Assembly (NCBI RefSeq): GCF_018837975.1 | Contig: NZ_JAGSOY010000029.1 | Location: 1-61,713 of the forward strand | Origin: Zooshikella harenae | Lineage (GTDB): Bacteria > Pseudomonadota > Gammaproteobacteria > Pseudomonadales > Zooshikellaceae | DNA length: 61,713 nt | Direction of reading: 5' to 3' | In this document: in pieces, positions 16,937 to 26,762 of the stretch | How the letters are laid out: every line of letters starts with the position of its first letter | How positions within the stretch are numbered: the first letter of the stretch is position 1 | Notes under the pieces: model-generated | What the model saw: only the letters and a program-made list of their open reading frames with translations | What the model was told of the DNA's origin: nothing | Databases searched by the model: none | Position numbers and translations under genes: made by a program

Positions 16937-17437
16937 TTAATAGATTAAGTGTTTTCTAGCTTTTTGGTAAACCGATAATATAAGCCTCTCATGATCAAAT
17001 CGGTTGAGAAATTTCTCTGCCCTTTCAATGGGGCTGTGTAAGTATTGATTAGGGCCTAGCATTTTCCGTTGATTTAGGCTAGCTGTTTCGAGCAGAGGAA
17101 AATCAACAACTTCTATACAGGCTTCCCATCCTGGATTACGCTCAGCCCAGCCTTTCCAAAAATGAGCAATGAGTTGGCTCTTAAGCGAATATCCATGAAA
17201 GTCGAAAGCAACAATCCCATCAGTGACAAAAATGTGGTTTCCATAAAATCCTGCTTTGGGCATAATTCTCAAAGCATAAAAGCCTTTATCTGTAAATTTT
17301 TCGAGATAGACACTGGCTAAAATATGGCATGCCCCAAAGCCAAAAAAAGTACGGTCTGGCTGGTTCCACCTTTTTTTAGGGTGTTTTTTTATCCCTGGTT
17401 TTGGAAAGTACAATGCAATCTCTCCTATGGTAATCAA
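16937..17437 (-). CDS. Uncharacterised 166-residue protein
   Basis: I do not recognise the family with certainty. The protein is soluble, without a signal or membrane segment. It has a Cys in FFGFGACHILA (about residue 37) and a His in AFDFHGYSLKS, in beta-strand settings. This spacing would suit a papain-like or transglutaminase-like Cys-His site, but that is only a guess. Charged C-terminal helices follow (IERAEKFLNRFDHERL). The start ATG lies before ITIGEIALYF. Neighbours give no functional clue. Confidence 0.65.
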   Translation of the reverse strand: MITIGEIALYFPKPGIKKHPKKRWNQPDRTFFGFGACHILASVYLEKFTDKGFYALRIMPKAGFYGNHIFVTDGIVAFDFHGYSLKSQLIAHFWKGWAERNPGWEACIEVVDFPLLETASLNQRKMLGPNQYLHSPIERAEKFLNRFDHERLILSVYQKARKHLIY

Positions 17438-18163
17438 AGATGGTTATTATTGGTCACTACGATACAATGATGTTGCTCTTCTCAGCGAGGTTAAAACTAA
17501 GGAGTCATAAGTAAGGCCGGTTTGCATCAAAAGCTGTTTAAGCGTCAAGGCTGAAAACCGAAAAGTATCGTTTATTGTAATGGGTAACATATAAATACGC
17601 CCTAGACCAGCAGAGGTTTTAATAAACTTACAGTTCTATATTAACACCATTACCTTGATGCTTTAAATGGATGGTAGGGATATTCCCTGTTTTTATTTTG
17701 GTTATAGAGATTTTTACACAGAAAACGATCAGCATATCAAAACACTGGTTCAAATTATAGATTTTGAATGTTAATAACCTATAGCTGTATAACACTATAT
17801 TATTTTTATCAATCCTACATCTGTAGGATATTACTATATACAACTATTTATTACTATTTACATTGCTATCTTCTCTAGTAAACAAGGTTAAATACACATA
17901 AGGGCACCTCTAATAAAGCACTTTTTCGTGATAGCTGTGTCAACGTTGAACTCATGGCCCTGCTAGCATTAATATATACTTGACACTACTATCGCAGACA
18001 TGCAGTAGCCCACAAGTGAGGAAGTAAATCATTGCGCTAAATCTGTACATCACTTTAGAGTAATATATCCTCGAGTTACTTTGAATGTTGCTGTGTTTCT
18101 AATACTTAAAAATATAAAAAATAATCTTATTAGTATGTAATAAAAAAATATAGGGATATTATA
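17438..18163. other. Long AT-rich intergenic gap
   Basis: These 726 bases hold only short reading frames with no family resemblance. A motif AGGGCACCTCTAATAAAG near 17901 resembles sequences near 28507 and 37900 and may be a repeat remnant. The last 60 bases before 18164 are very AT-rich and probably carry the promoter of the protease gene. Confidence 0.4.
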
Positions 18164-19789
18164 ATGCTAAACCCGCTAAAGGTTTCTGTTTCTCTAGCTA
18201 CAGTGCTATTTTCTCTAAACTCTTATGCCGCTACTTTTATAGCAGATTTTGAACCAAATAGTTCTTGGTATGGGGATGCTAGTCGAGGATTACCTCCCAT
18301 ACAAATGAAAGAACGAAGGAATAATGTACAAGAGTTTTTAGACGAACTTAGCAAAGAGTTTACATCTAATGCTACAGTTAGAATTTATTTTACTGATGAT
18401 GGTAATGGAAAAAACTATTCCGCAACAGCGGGTAGTTTTCCTGCAAACTACCTTGGTAGCTATTACGCTACGGTTGCTTGGAGAAGAATTAATCAAAACT
18501 ACCAAGGGCACGCATTATATAGTAAAGATGGTCGTTTTGAAAAAATCCCCAACAAGGGTGATGGATTTATACACTGGAATTTTGATAAAAATAGAGCGGC
18601 TAACCGAAACAGCATAAGAATTTTAGTTCGACATGAAATGACTCATATCTTAGGTATGACATCAGTTCTAGATAGTTGTAGTAGTGGCTTGAGTGGGCCA
18701 ACCTGTAACCAAGGCAGTAGTATTTATCTACATAAATATGATTTAGGATTGCATTTTGGTGATGATAAAAGACAAATTTATTTAGAAACACAGGTGGATA
18801 CAAATGGCAAGACCACATACAAAATAGCTAACTTCACAAATGATTTCTGGTTTAAAGGACTAGAAAGTAATGGAAGTACAAGATGGCTAAAAGTTCAAGA
18901 TAACTATGATTTTTCTCATTTAAACATAGTTTATGGTAAGCCTCCTTACGATATTAATGATGATTTTCGTAGTCTTTTTCGAGCGCTTGGCTATAAACTA
19001 TCTATAGACTCGTTAGCTAGAAATAATTTAGCGACTCAGCATACCCATAACTGCAAAATTAATGATAATAAAATGTTAGATTGCTGGGGCTATAATTATG
19101 ATGGTGCATCTGTTCCTCCAGCAGGAGAGTATGTTGATATTGCAGTGAGCAATATGCATTCTTGTGCAATTAATACACAAGGTATCATAAACTGTTGGGG
19201 CTCTGAAATCGCTAGTCCTGAGACTCGAAATCCTATTCAGGGGCAATATAAGCGATTAGTTTCAGGCAGCTATAAGTTTTGTGGTATTACCACTGATGAT
19301 GCGGCAGTGTGCTGGGGCAAAGGGTCAAGCAATCCTCCATCCAATGCAAAAATTAAGCAATTAGATCTCGGTGGATATCATAGCTGTGCAATTTTACAAG
19401 ATGATAGTATACAATGCTGGGGTAGTAATCATAGCGGAGCAGCTACTCCTCCAAGTGGATCTTTCAAGCAATTAAGTGTGAATTCTTCACAAAACTGTGC
19501 AATTGATTTTGTTGGACATATTTCTTGTTGGGGACAAGATACATCAGGTGAAACCAATCCACCAACTGGTACCTTTACACAAGTAAGTATGGGTTGGAGA
19601 CATGCCTGTGCTATTAAAGCAGAAGGTACAGTTACCTGCTGGGGACTAAATGACAGTGGACAAGCATCACCACCAAATGGACAGTTTATTAATATTAAAT
19701 CTGGTTTTAAGCATACTTGTGGAACACGACCCAACAAATCCATTGAATGCTGGGGAAGCAATCAAAATGGAGAACTTAATGTGCCATAA
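18164..19789 (+). CDS. Secreted zinc protease-like protein with RCC1-like repeat domain
   Basis: This 541-residue protein has a signal peptide (cleavage near Tyr-Ala-Ala, residues 21-23). A metalloprotease-like domain follows, with zinc motif HEMTHILGM at His157-Glu158-His161. The third metzincin His (HExxHxxGxxH) is missing because the motif continues TSV, so another residue would have to bind zinc. From about residue 285 there are seven repeats of the form C-x-I-x(5-8)-C-W-G, spaced about 38 residues, like RCC1/alpha-tubulin-suppressor beta-propeller blades with paired cysteines. These would form disulphides outside the cell. It looks like an exported protease with a propeller binding domain. 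Confidence 0.8.
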   Translation: MLNPLKVSVSLATVLFSLNSYAATFIADFEPNSSWYGDASRGLPPIQMKERRNNVQEFLDELSKEFTSNATVRIYFTDDGNGKNYSATAGSFPANYLGSYYATVAWRRINQNYQGHALYSKDGRFEKIPNKGDGFIHWNFDKNRAANRNSIRILVRHEMTHILGMTSVLDSCSSGLSGPTCNQGSSIYLHKYDLGLHFGDDKRQIYLETQVDTNGKTTYKIANFTNDFWFKGLESNGSTRWLKVQDNYDFSHLNIVYGKPPYDINDDFRSLFRALGYKLSIDSLARNNLATQHTHNCKINDNKMLDCWGYNYDGASVPPAGEYVDIAVSNMHSCAINTQGIINCWGSEIASPETRNPIQGQYKRLVSGSYKFCGITTDDAAVCWGKGSSNPPSNAKIKQLDLGGYHSCAILQDDSIQCWGSNHSGAATPPSGSFKQLSVNSSQNCAIDFVGHISCWGQDTSGETNPPTGTFTQVSMGWRHACAIKAEGTVTCWGLNDSGQASPPNGQFINIKSGFKHTCGTRPNKSIECWGSNQNGELNVP

Positions 19790-19904
19790 GTACTTTAATA
19801 AGATCAAAATAACCCAAAGAATTTAACCTACACCTATTCTATCTGTTCAGACTTTTTAACTTGTATTTTCCCTGCCAAGAGTGTTTTAAGACACATTAGA
19901 ACTT

Positions 19905-20010
19905 GGTGGGGAATTTACTCAGCAAGAAAACCACCCTCGCGCTCTACTGCTCACGGTGCTCCCCGCGCCTGTTTCACAAACCAATTCAACCACTACAACC
20001 CCACATTTTG
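19905..20010 (-). repeat. Dispersed repeat family R1, copy g (distal half)
   Basis: Read on the - strand, this segment contains TTGAATTGGTTTGTGAAACA and GAGCACCGTGAGCAGTAGAG, which match the distal half of the R1 copy at about 28120-28180. The core with the inner palindrome is missing. The rest of the gap up to 20528 holds no gene I can support. Confidence 0.7.
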
Positions 20011-20528
20011 CTAAAAATAAGGTGTCCTATAATGCTTGCCTAAGAGAACCAATTAATATCAGGAAGATGCATGTAGTAGTTCATGAGCCAATAGCATTAA
20101 AGAACACCAAAAAAAGTAAAGCCCCAAAATGCTTTGCTAGTAACTATTTATTTCAGGGAAATTACAGTAGCTTGCCTCTTTGTCATATAAGTCCCAATGG
20201 TTACTTTATTCAATGGGTATACCTATAAAGTAGTAAATTTTACTGTTGCTGGCTAGTGAAGGATTTTTAAGCGGGTTATTACATGAATAACGACAGGATG
20301 AATTATTAATAATTACTGTTTTTTTACAATATTCGACAAGTTTTTATAAGCAGGCCTGAGTTGATTTTTATAAGCCACCCTAAAAATTAGATTATTTTAA
20401 TTTTATTTATTTTTCAAAATTATATAAAAAATACTGTTTTTCTAAATGCTAAAGTGCATGCCGTGCAATCATTCCAAAACAAGCTAACCTCAAGGAGAAA
20501 AAACAAAAATAAAGCCTATGAGAGAGTC

Positions 20529-23500
20529 ATGATGAACAGAATATCCTTAAGTATTGAATTAATTAAAGAACATTATGATGTGGTCGTTATTGGGTCTGGA
20601 TATGGTGGAGGTATAAGTGCTTCGAGACTAGCTAGGGCAGGAAAGAACGTCTGTTTATTAGAGCGTGGGCGTGAAATTTTACCTGGTGAGTACCCAAATA
20701 CTGAGGAAGAAGCACTTAAAGATTTACAATTTCATACACCCGATGGTCACATTGGTTCTAAAACAGGATTATATGATATTTATGTTAATAAAGAGCAAAA
20801 TGTGGTTATTGGATGTGGTTTAGGTGGTACCTCTCTTATTAATGCGAATGTTTCTCTGGAGCCTGAACCAAAAGTCTTTGAAGATAAACGCTGGCCACAA
20901 AAAATACGAGAGCATCAAGATACTTTACTGAAAGAGGGTTTTCAACGTGCCAGAGATATGCTTAAACCCACGCCGTATCCCGAAACATCACCTACATTAC
21001 CTAAGCTAGAAGCTAATCAAAAATCTGCTGCAGCAATGGGACAAAATTTCTATCGTCCACCTATAAATGTCACTTTTGAGGACCCAGAAAATGGTATTAA
21101 CCATGTAGGTGTTCCTCAATCAGCTTGTACCAACTGTGGTGATTGTGTTTCAGGCTGTAATTATGGTGCTAAAAACACGACATTGATGAATTATCTACCT
21201 GATGCTTGGAATCATGGTGCAGAGATATTCTGTAATGTATTAGTAAAATACATAGAGAAGCATAATGACGGTTGGTTAATACATTATGAACCTATTGATG
21301 AGGGTAGAGAAAAATTTGATGCGCCTACTCTTTTTATTAAGGCTAGTTTAGTGGTCATTTCGGCAGGAACGTTAGGTTCTACAGAAATTTTGCTACGTTC
21401 AAAAGAGAAAGGTCTTAGCTTATCGAACCAACTAGGACAAAATTTCAGTGGAAACGGTGATATTTTAGGGTTTTGCTACAACTGTGATCAAACAATTAAT
21501 GGCATTGGTTTTGGGCATTTGCCGGTGGGGGAGATTAACCCTGTTGGACCCTGTATCACCAGCATAATTGACATGCGTAATGAAGACAGTTGGCGTAGTC
21601 GTATGGTGATTGAGGAAGGTTCAATTCCTGGCGCAATGGGTAAATTAATGCCTATTTCATTGTCTGCGGCTGCAGAAGAAATTGGTCAAGATACAGATAC
21701 AGGTTTTATTGATAAAATAAAAGAAAAAACACGTGCTGCTGATAGTTTAATTCGTGGTCCCTACCATGGTGCAATAAATAACACTCAAACCTATTTAATT
21801 ATGAGCCATGATAACGGTGAAGGTGTTATGAAACTAGAAAACGACCAGCTACGGGTAAACTGGCCTGAGGTTGGTGAGCAAGTTAATTTTAAAGTGGGGA
21901 ATAAGCGGCTTAAACAAGCGACTGCAGCCCTAGGTGGAGACTATGTTGAAAACCCTATATGGACAAAACTGTTTAACCATAGTCTGATTACAGTACATCC
22001 TCTCGGTGGTGCTGTGATGGGAGAAAATGCTGAACAAGGTGTTGTCAATCATAAAGGTCAGGTATTTAGTGGTAATAGTGGCACAGCTGTTTATTCAGAC
22101 CTTTACGTCACCGATGGTTCTGTAATACCAACTTCACTTGCGGTTAACCCATTACTGACTATTTCTGCTATATCCGAACGGTGTTGTGCATTAATAGCAC
22201 AGGATCGGGGATGGTCGATTCATTATGATTTACCCTCAAAACCCTCTAAAGAACGATTAGCTGATATCAATAAATCAAAAAAAATTGGAATCACGTTTAC
22301 AGAGACCATGAAAGGCTATTTTTCTACACAGTTTGAAGCAGGGGAGTCGCTAAATACTTATCATGATGCAGAAAAGATAGCTAAATCGGCTAATTCTACA
22401 ATGGAATTTACGCTTACCATCAGTTCAGATAATTTAGATGAAATGCTAAAAACACCTGAACATGCGGCTCAAATTATTGGTACATTAAATGCGCCAACAC
22501 TCTCTGATCAGCCGCTATTGGTTAATAATGGCGTATTTAATTTATTTGAGTTATATCCTGAAACACCTGATACTCGCCACATGAATTATAAAATGCATTT
22601 AACAGCTGAAAATAATAAGCAATTTTATTTTAGTGGCTACAAAGTTATTAACGATGATCCTGATGTTTTTGACATATGGCCTGATACATCCACGCTTTAT
22701 GTAACCGTTTATCATGGTAATAATGATCAGGGAAGTATCGTAGGAAAAGGTATTTTGCATATTGAACCTGAAGACTTTCTTAAGCAAATGACCACAATGA
22801 AGGCAACGAACACGACGAGTGCAGTTGAAAAGCTTAGTGCTGAAGCACGTTTTGGAAAATATTTTGCGGGTGTTCTTTGGGAAACTTATGGTGGTATCTT
22901 TTATAGTGAATCGCGTTTTAACCCTGATGCCCCTCCTCGTAAAAAGCGCCCGCTCCGTGTTAGGGCACCTGTCATTCACCCTTTTAAAACGGAAGATGAT
23001 GTTAACCTGCGTCTGACACGTTATCATGGAGGCGATAAAGGCCCTGTGATGTTAGTACATGGTTTAGGTGTTTCTTCGACTATTTTTTCTACTGACACAA
23101 TTCAGACTAATTTACTGGAGTATCTATATGCTCATTGTTATGATGTTTGGTTGTTGGATTTTAGAGTCAGTATTGCTTTACCAGCGGCTAAGCAACAATC
23201 AACGGGTGACCAAGTTGCAAAATATGATTTTCCCGCCGCAGTCGATGTCATTCGAAGTAAAACGGGTTGTGATACTATTCAAGCCGTAGTGCATTGTTAC
23301 GGCGCTACTACCTTTTTTATGTCTATGTTGGCGGGTTTACAGCATGTACGCTCTATTGTGTGTTCTCAAATTGCTACGAATATTGTAGTGCCTACCGCAA
23401 CAAAAATAAAAACAGGTATTCATTTACCAAGCTTTTTAGACATGCTGGGTGTCGAGTCATTAACAGCTTATGTCGATAATCATGAAAGTTTGGTGGGTCG

Positions 23501-24035
23501 ACTTTATGATAAAGCCTTAGATATTTATGCAATGAAAGAAGCACAAGGACAATGTAATAACCCAGTTTGTCACCGAATCACATTTCTTTATGCTTCACTG
23601 TATCGGCATACACAACTTAATAATTTATTGCATAGTAACCTCCATGAATTATTTGCTGAGGCAAATATTACTACATTTGAGCATTTGGCTGAGATTTGTC
23701 GAAAAGGCATTGTGGTTAATTTTGAGGGGCAAGATATTTATATGTCTAATATTGACAGTTTAAATTTACCCATTTGCTTTATTTATGGTGCGGAAAATCA
23801 GTGTTATTTACCAGAAAGTACAGAAATCACATATAATATATTACGCGAAAAATTTCCATCACAGCAATACAGTAGAAAAGTTATTCCTGAATATGGGCAT
23901 ATTGATTGTATATTTGGTGCCCATGCAGTAGAAGATGTTTACCCTGAAATTTTAGCACATTTGGAACAAACTGCAGAAGCAAAAAAAATAAAATATATAC
24001 CCCAAGGAAAGGGTATAAAACAGCCTGTTGAGTAA
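20529..24035 (+). CDS. GMC oxidoreductase fused to an alpha/beta hydrolase
   Basis: This 1168-residue fusion starts best at the ATG pair 20529/20532 (GAGAGA just upstream) rather than the GTG at 20454. The N-terminal half is an FAD-dependent GMC/cholesterol-oxidase-like domain: VVVIGSGYGGGISASRLARA binds FAD, GCGLGGTSLINAN follows, and HPLGGAVMG with VNPLLTISA close it. It includes a ferredoxin-like cluster CTNCGDCVSGC. After a linker domain, an alpha/beta hydrolase begins at PVMLVHGLG. Its nucleophile elbow reads VVHCYGATTF, so a Cys replaces the usual Ser; the late His is in EYGHIDCIFG. Related large oxidoreductase-esterase fusions occur in mycobacteria. A lipid or sterol substrate is inferred. 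Confidence 0.85.
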   Translation: MMNRISLSIELIKEHYDVVVIGSGYGGGISASRLARAGKNVCLLERGREILPGEYPNTEEEALKDLQFHTPDGHIGSKTGLYDIYVNKEQNVVIGCGLGGTSLINANVSLEPEPKVFEDKRWPQKIREHQDTLLKEGFQRARDMLKPTPYPETSPTLPKLEANQKSAAAMGQNFYRPPINVTFEDPENGINHVGVPQSACTNCGDCVSGCNYGAKNTTLMNYLPDAWNHGAEIFCNVLVKYIEKHNDGWLIHYEPIDEGREKFDAPTLFIKASLVVISAGTLGSTEILLRSKEKGLSLSNQLGQNFSGNGDILGFCYNCDQTINGIGFGHLPVGEINPVGPCITSIIDMRNEDSWRSRMVIEEGSIPGAMGKLMPISLSAAAEEIGQDTDTGFIDKIKEKTRAADSLIRGPYHGAINNTQTYLIMSHDNGEGVMKLENDQLRVNWPEVGEQVNFKVGNKRLKQATAALGGDYVENPIWTKLFNHSLITVHPLGGAVMGENAEQGVVNHKGQVFSGNSGTAVYSDLYVTDGSVIPTSLAVNPLLTISAISERCCALIAQDRGWSIHYDLPSKPSKERLADINKSKKIGITFTETMKGYFSTQFEAGESLNTYHDAEKIAKSANSTMEFTLTISSDNLDEMLKTPEHAAQIIGTLNAPTLSDQPLLVNNGVFNLFELYPETPDTRHMNYKMHLTAENNKQFYFSGYKVINDDPDVFDIWPDTSTLYVTVYHGNNDQGSIVGKGILHIEPEDFLKQMTTMKATNTTSAVEKLSAEARFGKYFAGVLWETYGGIFYSESRFNPDAPPRKKRPLRVRAPVIHPFKTEDDVNLRLTRYHGGDKGPVMLVHGLGVSSTIFSTDTIQTNLLEYLYAHCYDVWLLDFRVSIALPAAKQQSTGDQVAKYDFPAAVDVIRSKTGCDTIQAVVHCYGATTFFMSMLAGLQHVRSIVCSQIATNIVVPTATKIKTGIHLPSFLDMLGVESLTAYVDNHESLVGRLYDKALDIYAMKEAQGQCNNPVCHRITFLYASLYRHTQLNNLLHSNLHELFAEANITTFEHLAEICRKGIVVNFEGQDIYMSNIDSLNLPICFIYGAENQCYLPESTEITYNILREKFPSQQYSRKVIPEYGHIDCIFGAHAVEDVYPEILAHLEQTAEAKKIKYIPQGKGIKQPVE

Positions 24036-24047
24036 GGAGACAAAAAC

Positions 24048-25256
24048 ATGCCTTTCGAAAAATACCTCAAAAATAGAATTGAGAATGCCTATGATTCTTT
24101 TAAAAGTAGAGTGGATAAAAATACTCATGATTCATTGCTGGCATCTTTTGAAAAAATACATAGAAATATTGACAGCCTTATAAAAGGGGAAGATGTATCG
24201 AGTAATGGCTCTGAATTTGCACATGCCTTAGCTTTACTGGATAAAGTTCCTGATGATTTAAAAGAGCTTCCACATAAGGCAGAAGAATTAACCACCAGAG
24301 TGCATCCTGATGGTGAACTATTAGGTGTAGGAAAGTGGGAATTACTCGATCCTGACTGGGCAGAAGCAATTGAGCAACTACTGTTGCATTTTGACCAGAA
24401 AGCACCATTTAACACCAACCCCGTTTGCCAGAAAATTCCTGATACAGTAAGTATTGCTGTTGCTGGAGATTGGGGAACGGGAAATTGGCGTGAGAAATCA
24501 CCAAGCTCGTTGGTAGGTAAACAAATGGCTAAACTTAATCCTGATTACACGATACACCTTGGTGATGTCTATTATGCAGGTACTAAAGAGCAAGAAATAA
24601 ATAATTTGGTTGAGTTATGGCCAATGGGCTCTAAAGGTGCATTTACCTTAAACTCAAACCATGAAATGTACAGTGGTGCTATTCCTTATTTTGAGCAGGC
24701 TTTAGCCAAACGATTTATTAAGCAAAAGGGATGTAGTTATTTTGCTTTAGAAAACAGTAACTGGCTGATTGTAGGATTAGATACAGCCTATCACGCTAGT
24801 GCCAAAGACCTTTACTTAAAAGGAAAACTAGATGATACACAGATTAATTGGTTAAAAACCTTGCCAAATCATAAACGGATTATCGTGCTTTCACATCATG
24901 AAGGATATGATATCAAAGGCGTAAATAAAGGTGCGGTCTATAATAGTGTGATTGAAGGTCTTGGTCGTGAACCTGATTTTTGGTATTGGGGGCATTTACA
25001 CAATGCAATAGCTTACAAACCAAAAGGAAAATTTTATGGCCGTTGTATTGGCCACGGATCTATTCCCTATGGAGATGCTACGCTGTTAAAAGGAGAAGAT
25101 GCAGTAGCATGGTATGAAAATAAGTCTGCCAATGATCCTGATATTCCACTACGTGTCCTTAATGGCTTTGCCTATATTACTTTGAATGAGCAATTACTGA
25201 GTGAAAAGCTAATTGCTGAAAATGGTGATGTGAGATTTGAAAATAAGGGATTATGA
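24048..25256 (+). CDS. Calcineurin-like metallophosphoesterase
   Basis: This 402-residue protein has the full metallophosphoesterase motif set: AGDWGTG, HLGDVYYAG, NSNHEM, LSHHEGYD and the closing GHLHNA. The first 130 residues are an extra helical region (EKYLKNRIENAYDSFKSRVDK). No signal peptide is seen, so it should be cytoplasmic. AAGGAG precedes the ATG. It begins 12 bases after the GMC-hydrolase fusion and is certainly in the same operon, so it may act on a phosphoester product or regulate the same pathway. The substrate is unknown. Confidence 0.88.
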   Translation: MPFEKYLKNRIENAYDSFKSRVDKNTHDSLLASFEKIHRNIDSLIKGEDVSSNGSEFAHALALLDKVPDDLKELPHKAEELTTRVHPDGELLGVGKWELLDPDWAEAIEQLLLHFDQKAPFNTNPVCQKIPDTVSIAVAGDWGTGNWREKSPSSLVGKQMAKLNPDYTIHLGDVYYAGTKEQEINNLVELWPMGSKGAFTLNSNHEMYSGAIPYFEQALAKRFIKQKGCSYFALENSNWLIVGLDTAYHASAKDLYLKGKLDDTQINWLKTLPNHKRIIVLSHHEGYDIKGVNKGAVYNSVIEGLGREPDFWYWGHLHNAIAYKPKGKFYGRCIGHGSIPYGDATLLKGEDAVAWYENKSANDPDIPLRVLNGFAYITLNEQLLSEKLIAENGDVRFENKGL

Positions 25257-25289
25257 TGATTTAGTCCTACGAAGGGTATATCGTTAAAT

Positions 25290-25481
25290 GCTGTATTGTT
25301 CGATGTACGTCAGTGATAGACAAAGGCTGGATAATGTACATCGGACTGTTTGCCGCAAGAATGCGGCAAATAAGCTTCCAGGAGTGATTCACGGCGTGTT
25401 TGAAAGGCGTTATGCCGACGTTGGACAAAGGTGTTTTAGAAAATGGCTTTTATAAAAGTAAAGTTATATGCGATAGCCCTG
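25290..25481 (-). repeat. Dispersed repeat family R1, copy b (inverted)
   Basis: On the - strand this copy reads through CATAACGCC, CACGCCGTGAATCACTCC, the inner palindrome TTGCCGCATTCTTGCGGCAA and CATTATCCAGCCTTTGTCT. The outer edge reaches the stop codon of the flavin-reductase gene at 25482. It separates two convergent genes. Confidence 0.85.
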
Positions 25482-26042
25482 CTAAATCTGAGTTATCATT
25501 GGAACAGCTATGACAGAATTAACCAGTTGTTTTAGAGCCAGTTTTATTTTGGCTTCAAATATTGGATTAATAATACAGTTATTTTCAATATCAAAATTAT
25601 CAAAGAAGTTTGGAACGGAAACAACACCTTTAAGATTAGCTCCCATAAATGAAGCTGAATTTTTTGCAGTAGCCAGAACACTTTTGGCTCCACTTGAACC
25701 TGGTGATGTAGCGAGAAAAATCGTTGGTTTATTACTAAATATTGCTTTACTGATTCGAGAGGTCCAATCGTATAGGTTTTTGAAAGCGGCTGTATAGGTG
25801 CCATTATGTTCGGCAAAAGAGACTATGATAGCATCTGCTGCAGCAAGCTTGTTGAAAAAGGTTTTAGCTTCTTTTGGAATACCGAGCTGTTTTTCTCTAT
25901 CATCACTGAATAGTGGCATTTCGTAATGATTAATATCCAGTGTTTCTACTGTCGCGTTATCGATCAGGCCAGCTGTATACAACGCTAATTGTCGATTAAT
26001 AGAGTTTTTACTATTACTGGCTGAAAATGCTAAAACTTTCAT
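25482..26042 (-). CDS. NAD(P)H-dependent FMN reductase-family flavoprotein
   Basis: This 186-residue flavodoxin-fold protein begins at MKVLAFSASNSKNS, where AAAAGGTG precedes the ATG; longer forms of the frame are unlikely. Flavin-binding motifs are SASNSKNSINRQL, the EHNGTYTAAFKNLYDW loop and TSPGSSGAKSVL. Such enzymes reduce FMN or quinones with NADPH. It follows a VOC protein gene by 84 bases in the same direction, and a SoxR box with leftward promoter precedes that gene. I infer induction by redox-cycling compounds and a role in quinone or electrophile defence. Confidence 0.88.
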   Translation of the reverse strand: MKVLAFSASNSKNSINRQLALYTAGLIDNATVETLDINHYEMPLFSDDREKQLGIPKEAKTFFNKLAAADAIIVSFAEHNGTYTAAFKNLYDWTSRISKAIFSNKPTIFLATSPGSSGAKSVLATAKNSASFMGANLKGVVSVPNFFDNFDIENNCIINPIFEAKIKLALKQLVNSVIAVPMITQI

Positions 26043-26126
26043 AAGTACACCTTTTTCTCTTAGGTTTTGCTTGTAGTGCATACGTAGCTTCGTAGTGCTA
26101 TCTTTTGTATGCACCACCAACAAACA

Positions 26127-26543
26127 TTACCTTGTCAAGTTTCTTTGTTCTGGTATGTCGCTAAGGTATTCAACAAACTCTACTTCATACCCAGCTGGGT
26201 CGATGAAGTACACATTTTTTCGGTAAGGCTCTTCAACACCCTCTTTAGCAATTTCAAAACCAGCACTTTTGAGACGGGAAATTGTGGCCTCAATATTATT
26301 GGTGACATAGGCAAAGTGGGCGAGGCCAACTTGATGAGCTTCTAAATCTCTGTTTTTTCCCTCACCATGATCACTAAATGCGATGTAGTAGTAATCATCA
26401 CCAAAATGTAGCCAGTTTCGAGGTTTGCTGTTCCAATGACCACTACCTTCTGTTCGAATTTTCCAATGTGGAAATGCTGCTTGATAAAAAGCTAATACAG
26501 CAGGGATGTCAGATACAACCAGGTTGACATGTTCAAGATACAT
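26127..26543 (-). CDS. VOC-family (glyoxalase/dioxygenase fold) protein
   Basis: The 138-residue protein has the paired beta-alpha-beta-beta-beta modules of the vicinal-oxygen-chelate fold: LEHVNLVVSDIPAVLAFY at the start, GLAHFAYVTNNIEATISRL in the middle and FIDPAGYEVEFVEY at the end. Probable metal ligands are His5, His76 and Glu122. Family members include glyoxalases, thiol transferases and extradiol dioxygenases. It is the first gene after the divergent SoxR-controlled promoter and is followed by the flavin reductase, which suggests a detoxification role. Confidence 0.85.
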   Translation of the reverse strand: MYLEHVNLVVSDIPAVLAFYQAAFPHWKIRTEGSGHWNSKPRNWLHFGDDYYYIAFSDHGEGKNRDLEAHQVGLAHFAYVTNNIEATISRLKSAGFEIAKEGVEEPYRKNVYFIDPAGYEVEFVEYLSDIPEQRNLTR

Positions 26544-26691
26544 ATTGGTTTCTCCTGTGATAAATGAGAATTAATGTTTATGTATTGTTTATTTGAATAC
26601 TTAACGTTAATTCGTCCAGATTTCCACAATTCTTAATAGTTATGTCATTACTTGTTGGTTCAGATTTTTGTTCTTCACATTGTGTACTTAT

Positions 26692-26722
26692 AGGATAAAA
26701 CCTCAAGTTAACTTGAGGTAAA
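26692..26722 (-). promoter_or_regulatory. SoxR-dependent promoter with perfect SoxR box
   Basis: CCTCAAGTTAACTTGAGG at 26701-26718 is identical to the 18-base E. coli soxS operator as I remember it. Read leftward, the -35 is TTTACC (26717-26722 complement) and the -10 is TATCCT (26692-26697 complement), with a 19-base spacer. The overlong spacer is typical of MerR-type activation. The promoter therefore points to the VOC gene, away from soxR. Confidence 0.9.
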
Positions 26723-26762
26723 GCGTTTTTTTCACTATTCTTCAAAAAACTTTGGAGGATCT

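Noticed and set aside
17628-17843. A 71-residue reading frame on the - strand
   Set aside because: Very AT-rich, no ribosome site and no recognisable domain.
19956-20228. A 90-residue reading frame
   Set aside because: The first part is the R1 distal half read backwards; the rest has no support.
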